From an uncultured Oscillospiraceae bacterium (lineage in GTDB: Bacteria > Bacillota > Clostridia > Oscillospirales > Acutalibacteraceae), in NCBI GenBank assembly GCA_900539425.1, contig UQBX01000020.1:1-45899 (forward strand): 45,899 nt of DNA. The letters run 5' to 3'. The first letter of the stretch is position 1. Each line of letters opens with the position of its first letter. Shown piece by piece: positions 41,241 through 45,899 of this stretch. The notes under the pieces are model-generated. The model searched no databases. It had not been told where the DNA came from and saw only the letters and a program-made list of their open reading frames with translations. The position numbers and the translations under genes were made by a program.

Positions 41241-42236
41241 TTATTCGGCTGATGTTGTTACTTTCTGAACATCACTGAGAGTATCAGGTATCGTTATTCC
41301 AAGCTGAGAAGCTACGTCTGTATTAATTACCTTAAAGCTGTCCTCTACCGTTACAACGGGATATGTTGCCGCTGACTGACCACCAAGTATATCAATGGCA
41401 ATCTGGCCGGTTCTTTCACCGAGAGCAACATAATCTATTGAAGCTGAAGCAAGGCAGCCTTTCTTTACCTGCTCTATTTCAGAGCCGTAAACAGGTATTC
41501 CGGCTGCTTTAGCCTGCTCAAGAACTACGCTCATATTCTCTACAACATTATTATCCGTAAGATTGGTAATTGCATCTACTTCCGTTACAAGGGATGCTGA
41601 AACAGAAGCAAGTTCCGAAGCTTCTGTAATGCCTTTTTCTACAACGGTGATTCCGAGAGCGGAGCACTGCTCTTTAAGTCTTTCCAGCTGGCTGAGTGAA
41701 TTTGACTCGCTTGTAGTGTAAATAACTCCGAGTTTTGTAAGATCAGGCTGAAGCTGTTTGATTATATCCACCTGACCCGCTACGTCGAATGAATCTGCCG
41801 TACCAGTGCAGTTATTGCCGGGAGCATCCATTGACTGAACAAGGCCTGCTGATACAGGATCTGAAATAGCACAGAAAACAACAGGAATGCTTGATGAAGC
41901 ACTTTGCACAGCTGAATAAGCCGCAAGTGCCGCAGGAGTAGCAACAGCTATGATCATATCATAATCGCCAGCAACCATCTGCGCTGCATAACTCTGGCAA
42001 TCGGCATCCGCACTGCCGCTTGAACCGATCTGAACATCGTATGATATACCCGCCGCATCAAGCGCATTTTTTACACCCTGTGTGCAGTTATCAAGGCTTG
42101 AATGAGTCATATACTGAAGGATTGCAACTTTATTTACCGAACCCGTATCGGAACTTCCTGCTTCCCCCGAAGAGCAGCCTGCAAAAACCGCTGCTATAAG
42201 CAAAGCACTGAGCAAAATCGCCAAAAACTTTTTCAA
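41241..42236 (-). CDS. ABC importer substrate-binding lipoprotein (TrpX-like, ABC_sub_bind type)
   Basis: 331 residues. Signal peptide KKFLAILLSALLIAAVFAGC, lipobox AGC. The mature part starts VNKVAILQYMTHSSLDNCTQGVKNALDAAG, typical of this binding-protein family, and has DYDMIIAVATPAALAAY and IPVVFCAISDPVSAGLV. I chose TTG at 42236, which lies 8 bases after AGGAGG; the TTG two codons upstream is only 2 bases away. It lacks neighbours of its own transporter: the permease and ATPase are at 35046-36729. Ligand unknown, probably an amino acid or similar small molecule. Confidence 0.9.
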   Translation of the reverse strand: MKKFLAILLSALLIAAVFAGCSSGEAGSSDTGSVNKVAILQYMTHSSLDNCTQGVKNALDAAGISYDVQIGSSGSADADCQSYAAQMVAGDYDMIIAVATPAALAAYSAVQSASSSIPVVFCAISDPVSAGLVQSMDAPGNNCTGTADSFDVAGQVDIIKQLQPDLTKLGVIYTTSESNSLSQLERLKEQCSALGITVVEKGITEASELASVSASLVTEVDAITNLTDNNVVENMSVVLEQAKAAGIPVYGSEIEQVKKGCLASASIDYVALGERTGQIAIDILGGQSAATYPVVTVEDSFKVINTDVASQLGITIPDTLSDVQKVTTSAE

Positions 42237-42267
42237 AATCAATTCCTCCTAATAAATTTATGAGTTA

Positions 42268-42297
42268 ATTATATCATTAAAATGTATTGAATTTCAA
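42268..42297 (-). promoter_or_regulatory. Sigma-A promoter of the binding-protein gene
   Basis: TTGAAA (42297-42292), 18-base spacer, TATAAT (42273-42268) on the minus strand, with AGGAGG shortly before the TTG start. Confidence 0.75.
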
Positions 42298-42316
42298 TAA
42301 AAAACAAAACCGCAAA

Positions 42317-42706
42317 TCAGTTTTTTCCCGAATTTTGGTATTTCCAATCAATAAATCTAACTACTTCATCAAAATCACTGCCGTCAAGAGAACGCAGTTT
42401 TTTGAGAATAAGCGCTTCATCATCCGAAAGCGCAGAATTATGAACTGCGGGGTATCTTACAGTTTCTTCAGGCGCCGCAACAGAAAGATGCTCATTATCT
42501 CCCCTGCCGCTCATTAGGTAATCAACCGAAACTCCAAAGTAATTTGCAAGCGCAACATATACAGCGTCCTTTGGCTTTGTATCTATCTCATATCTTCTGT
42601 AAGTGGCGCTTTTTATTCCAACAGCATCCGCAACAGTCTGTGAATTAACGCCTTTTTCGCGGCGCAGCGCCTTTAACCTTAACGCAAGATCTGACTTTTC
42701 TCGCAT
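42317..42706 (-). CDS. XRE-family HTH transcriptional regulator
   Basis: 129 residues. The N-terminal helix-turn-helix (about 8-65) reads LKALRREKGVNSQTVADAVGIKSATYRRYEIDTKPKDAV when joined, a Cro/C1-type domain (shown here in part: VNSQTVADAVGIKSATYRRY). The C-terminal half is acidic (SALSDDEALILKKLRSLDG) and may form dimers. Its promoter at 42739-42767 is a consensus sigma-A promoter overlapped by an inverted repeat, so it probably represses itself. Target genes beyond that are unknown; the neighbours on either side are the binding protein and the secreted glucosaminidase. Confidence 0.9.
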   Translation of the reverse strand: MREKSDLALRLKALRREKGVNSQTVADAVGIKSATYRRYEIDTKPKDAVYVALANYFGVSVDYLMSGRGDNEHLSVAAPEETVRYPAVHNSALSDDEALILKKLRSLDGSDFDEVVRFIDWKYQNSGKN

Positions 42707-42728
42707 GTATTCTCACTCCTTTTTGAGT

Positions 42729-42767
42729 TTATGTGATAATTATACACATAATTCGACATTATGTCAA
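42729..42767 (-). promoter_or_regulatory. Consensus sigma-A promoter with operator of the XRE gene
   Basis: TTGACA (42767-42762), 17-base spacer, TATAAT (42744-42739) on the minus strand, both fully consensus. The inverted repeat TTATGTG-N9-CACATAA (42729-42751) covers the -10 box, and a second short palindrome GACAT-T-ATGTC (42754-42764) covers the -35 side. Confidence 0.85.
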
Positions 42768-42829
42768 CGAAATTCACATTTCAATTATATAAAAAACAAC
42801 GGCAAATTGTAACATTTCCGTTTCAACAG

Positions 42830-42859
42830 TTGACAAAATTATTACAATAGTGTTAATAT
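42830..42859 (+). promoter_or_regulatory. Promoter of the secreted glucosaminidase gene
   Basis: TTGACA (42830-42835), 18-base spacer, TAATAT (42854-42859) preceded by TG (extended -10). The leader is about 50 bases, then AGGGGG at 42903-42908 and ATG at 42916. Confidence 0.75.
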
Positions 42860-42915
42860 AACAAAGTATTTAATTAATTAAGTTCTATATTATTATTTAT
42901 TTAGGGGGCAAAAAT

Positions 42916-45899
42916 ATGAAAAAACTGCTCAGTATATTACTTGCTGTTGTATGCGCTGCCGGTTCTGTATCATTTTCAGCCGCAGTAAGCGCAGCAAGCA
43001 GTTCATACGCTCAGCTTATAAGCGCAGGATTTCCATCCTCTTATGCTGCAAAGCTTTCGGCTCTTAAAGACAAATACCCCAACTGGAATTTTGAGCCGAT
43101 GTTTGTTGGAGAAGAGCTTGACAAAGCGGTTACCAATGAAAGATCTCCTCATTCACAGCAGCTTATACAAAAAACATCATCAAATAATTCAAGGGATTTT
43201 TACTGCACATGTTCTTCCTGCTATAAAAACGGCAATTATGTCATTCAGGAAGGAAGCAGCTGGGTATCAGCGTCTGAAAGTGCCGTTGAATACTATATGA
43301 ACCCTCTGAATTTCTTTGATGAAAAATACATCTTCCAGTTTGAAACCACCTCATACAACTCATCACAAACCACTTCAGGTATAGAAACAATAATTAAAAA
43401 TACGTGGATGTATAATTCTTATATTACATATAAGGACAGCAAAGGCGTTACTCAGACATATAAGAGTTCAACATACCCGAACGGAGTAAAATATTCACAG
43501 GCAATTCTTGATGCGGCAAAAAGCAGCGGGACAAGCGCATATTATCTTGCTTCAAGAATAGTTCAGGAAGTAGGAGGCACAACAAATTCCGCAGGCGGTG
43601 CAAGCGGTACAAACTCAACCTACCCGGGTATCTATAACTACTATAACATAGGTGCAAACACAGGCTATCTTGACGGATTGAAATGGGCAGCAACAACAAC
43701 CTCGGGATACGCAGTAAACACAGACGCAAGGCTCCGATCTGAACCTACCACAAGTTCCACGCATATCATCACCGTTCCTTCCGGCACAAAAGTAACCGTG
43801 CTTTCAACGACCGGTACTCAGGCTGACGGTTATAAATGGTATAAGGTAAGTGTTACAGTCAACTCAAAAACGTACAGCGGATATATTCGCAGTGACCTTG
43901 TAGATTACGGAGACAAATATAACAGACCGTGGACAAACCCATATGTATCCATAGTCAACGGTGCAAAATATATTGCAAACAACTTTTCAGAAGATCAGAA
44001 CACGGGCTATCTTCAGAAATTCAATGTAAATCCCGAATCATCAAGCATGCATTCGCACGAGTATATGGCCAATGTTCAGGCGCCTTCTTCAGAAGCAGGA
44101 AACACCTATAAAGCTTATGTTGAAGCAGGTCTTCTTTCAGCGTCAAAAACATTTGTAATTCCCGTATATGACAACACCGACCCCGGAATAACAGGGCTTA
44201 ATGTTTACGCGAGAGGCAACGGCGGCAAGAGCCTTTATCTTGAATGGAACGCAGTTGCCGGCGCAACATCATATAAAGTATACATTGTTTCAGGCTCTAC
44301 AAGTTATTTAAAAGGAACAGTTAAAGATACCAAGTTTACGTTTACAGACCTTACCCCGTCATGGGAATATGATGTAATAATTGTTGCTAATGACTCAAAG
44401 AACTCAACAAGCGGAATTTACACAATATGCGCCGCGCCCGCACCGGTTGAAAACTTTGATGCTCAGCTTCTTGATTCAAACACTATTACAGTAACATGGG
44501 ACACAACAAGCTGCCACGGATACTATATTGAATGGGCAACTGATAAAAACTTTACACAGAATAAAAGCTCACAGTACATATCCGGCAGTTCAACAGACAG
44601 TTTCACTATCAATACAAAATACAGCGCAGATAAATATTACGTACGTTTAAGAACGTGGAAAACATTTCAGGGCTCTTATGTATACGGCGACTTCGCTCCC
44701 GTGAGTGACCTTACGGATAATCTTATCTTGCCTCAGGGATTCAAAGTCACCTCCAGAGGAAACAACGGAAATTCGCTCACACTTGACTGGGGTGATGTTT
44801 CCGGCGCAAGCGGATACAAAGTTTACATTGTTTCCGGCGACACTGAATATTTCAAGGGCGATGTTAAAAGCAGCAGCTTCACCTTTACGGATCTTACACC
44901 CGCTTGGGAATACGAAGTAAAAGTAGTGGCGTACAGTGACAGCAAATCATCAACTGCATTTTACAGAATATGCGCTGCTCCTGCGGCAGCTACAGATTTC
45001 AGCGCTCAAGTAATTGACGATGATAATGTTGAGCTTACATGGACAGCTCAGACTTCAAACGGATACTATATTGAATGGGCATCCGATTCCTCATTTACCA
45101 AAAATAAAGATTCTGCCCTGCTTACTTCATCATCCGTTACCTCTTATAAAATGAGTTTTTCAAACGCTGATGAATACTACGTACGTATCAGAAGCGTAAA
45201 ATATTTTGACGGTGAATATATTTACAGCGATTATTCACAAACGATTAATCTTAATCTTTTATTACCTCAGGTAACAGGACTTAAAGTAACTTCTTACAGC
45301 AACAACGGCACAAGCGTTACTGTTGACTGGAATGATGTAAAAGGCGCAGACGGTTACAGGATATATCTTGATAACAAGCTTACAGACACGGTAAAGAACA
45401 GCGGCTACACATTTAGCGGACTTTCACAAGGCAAAGAATACGCAGTAAAAGTTGAAGCGTACACTAACAGCGGCAGAAGTTCTCAAAGCACCATTACGAT
45501 AACAGCAGGAATAAGCGACGTTGAAAACATCCGCATTTCAAAAACAGATACCGGCTCTGTATATGTCAGCTGGGAAAGTGATGATTGTGACGGCTACAAA
45601 ATACAGTGGGCAACTGACAGTTCTTTCACTAAGAATACCGGTTCTGCACAGATAAATTCAGGAAAAACAACATCTTACACATTTGCAGAAAAATACGTTA
45701 ACGATTATTATTTCCGTATAATGGCTTATAAAAGCGTCAACGGTGTAACAGTTTACAGCAATTACTCAGAGCCAATAAAACTCAGCAATGCCGTTGCTCC
45801 TCCAACAGGCTATAACGTATACGCACGCGGCAACGGCGGCAAAGCGCTTTATCTTGAGTGGAAAGCATCTTCTAATGCAGACGGATATAAAGTATATAT
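42916..45899 (+). CDS. Secreted glucosaminidase with SH3 domain and FN3 array (3' end outside window)
   Basis: 994 complete codons visible, still open at the edge. The signal peptide KKLLSILLAVVCAAGSVSFS is followed by PSSYAAKLSALKDKYPNWNF, the usual start of clostridial cell-wall glucosaminidases. The likely catalytic glutamate is in LASRIVQEVGG (about residue 218). An SH3-type domain (about 262-325, DARLRSEP and SGYIRSDLV) is inserted before the second part of the enzyme (ENTGYLQKFNV-like stretch, HSHEYMANVQAPSSEA). From about residue 428 there are fibronectin type III units of two alternating kinds. The protein should be exported and cut peptidoglycan glycan, with SH3 and FN3 units helping binding or reach. 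A two-cysteine CTCSSC sits near residue 98. Confidence 0.88.
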   Translation, partial: MKKLLSILLAVVCAAGSVSFSAAVSAASSSYAQLISAGFPSSYAAKLSALKDKYPNWNFEPMFVGEELDKAVTNERSPHSQQLIQKTSSNNSRDFYCTCSSCYKNGNYVIQEGSSWVSASESAVEYYMNPLNFFDEKYIFQFETTSYNSSQTTSGIETIIKNTWMYNSYITYKDSKGVTQTYKSSTYPNGVKYSQAILDAAKSSGTSAYYLASRIVQEVGGTTNSAGGASGTNSTYPGIYNYYNIGANTGYLDGLKWAATTTSGYAVNTDARLRSEPTTSSTHIITVPSGTKVTVLSTTGTQADGYKWYKVSVTVNSKTYSGYIRSDLVDYGDKYNRPWTNPYVSIVNGAKYIANNFSEDQNTGYLQKFNVNPESSSMHSHEYMANVQAPSSEAGNTYKAYVEAGLLSASKTFVIPVYDNTDPGITGLNVYARGNGGKSLYLEWNAVAGATSYKVYIVSGSTSYLKGTVKDTKFTFTDLTPSWEYDVIIVANDSKNSTSGIYTICAAPAPVENFDAQLLDSNTITVTWDTTSCHGYYIEWATDKNFTQNKSSQYISGSSTDSFTINTKYSADKYYVRLRTWKTFQGSYVYGDFAPVSDLTDNLILPQGFKVTSRGNNGNSLTLDWGDVSGASGYKVYIVSGDTEYFKGDVKSSSFTFTDLTPAWEYEVKVVAYSDSKSSTAFYRICAAPAAATDFSAQVIDDDNVELTWTAQTSNGYYIEWASDSSFTKNKDSALLTSSSVTSYKMSFSNADEYYVRIRSVKYFDGEYIYSDYSQTINLNLLLPQVTGLKVTSYSNNGTSVTVDWNDVKGADGYRIYLDNKLTDTVKNSGYTFSGLSQGKEYAVKVEAYTNSGRSSQSTITITAGISDVENIRISKTDTGSVYVSWESDDCDGYKIQWATDSSFTKNTGSAQINSGKTTSYTFAEKYVNDYYFRIMAYKSVNGVTVYSNYSEPIKLSNAVAPPTGYNVYARGNGGKALYLEWKASSNADGYKVY
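44200..45899 (+). repeat. Alternating FN3 A/B units, doublet period about 540 bp
   Basis: A units begin near 44200 (NVYARGNGG), 44743 (KVTSRGNNG), 45283 (KVTSYSNNG) and 45814 (NVYARGNGG), so doublets are 543, 540 and 531 bp. B units open with the type APVENFDAQLLDSNTITVTW and contain GYYIEWATD. The first and fourth A units share more sequence with each other than with those between them. Confidence 0.88.

Overview
The window is a stretch of a low-to-moderate GC, Gram-positive-type chromosome. The sigma-A promoters, purine-rich Shine-Dalgarno sequences, the B. subtilis-like rimP-nusA-ylxR-ylxQ-infB-rbfA operon, the ymfF/ymfH-like M16 pair and several small protein families all suggest a gut Clostridia member, probably Oscillospiraceae/Ruminococcaceae. 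That taxonomic guess is inference from gene content and was not tested by search.

Layout. 1-7.5 kb is minus-strand housekeeping: partial glyA, then the run ymfF-like, ymfH-like, lgt, folD, uppP, and a trio of small unknown proteins. 7.6-9.9 kb holds a YfcE-type phosphoesterase, tcdA and a cysK-type gene. 9.9-17.2 kb is a plus-strand accessory block: a PadR regulator with a 19-bp palindromic operator, a 705-residue HAAS-domain membrane protein, a GH38-like (DUF5054) hydrolase and a LytTR response regulator/GHKL sensor kinase pair bracketed by two near-identical terminator hairpins. 17.3-23.8 kb is a minus-strand cell-envelope module: ECF sigma factor, DUF4367 anti-sigma-like membrane protein, an anchored unknown protein, a lipoprotein, an 798-residue internally duplicated permease and its ATPase. 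tRNA-Thr(CGT) follows. 24.0-32.9 kb is the conserved translation/ribosome-maturation operon (rimP to cinA). 32.9-42.7 kb holds gdhA, a sugar O-acetyltransferase, a TrpXYZ-type ABC importer whose binding protein is separated from its permease/ATPase by two large GT8-GT2 glycosyltransferases, and an autoregulated XRE repressor. 42.9 kb to the end is the 5' part of a very large secreted glucosaminidase with an SH3 domain and alternating FN3 repeats.

Most interesting result. The sigma/anti-sigma operon and the downstream anchored protein/lipoprotein/permease/ATPase operon are preceded by the same bipartite promoter: a 14-base box TTTTTATCACAAAA, exactly 13 bases, then GGATAWAGT. This is absent from the other promoters I could read, which are ordinary sigma-A type. 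It predicts that the ECF factor controls both its own operon and the ABC module, so these six genes form one regulon. The sigma gene's start codon sits only about 7 bases from its -10 box, which suggests a leaderless message or a misassigned start.

Other points for a second look are the second glycosyltransferase, which has lost the acidic residues of its GT2 domain; the 14-residue coiled-coil repeats at the ends of both glycosyltransferases; a hairpin that would cover the gdhA ribosome-binding site; and the FN3 doublet array with a period near 540 bp. No CRISPR array, insertion sequence, prophage or integrase was seen.
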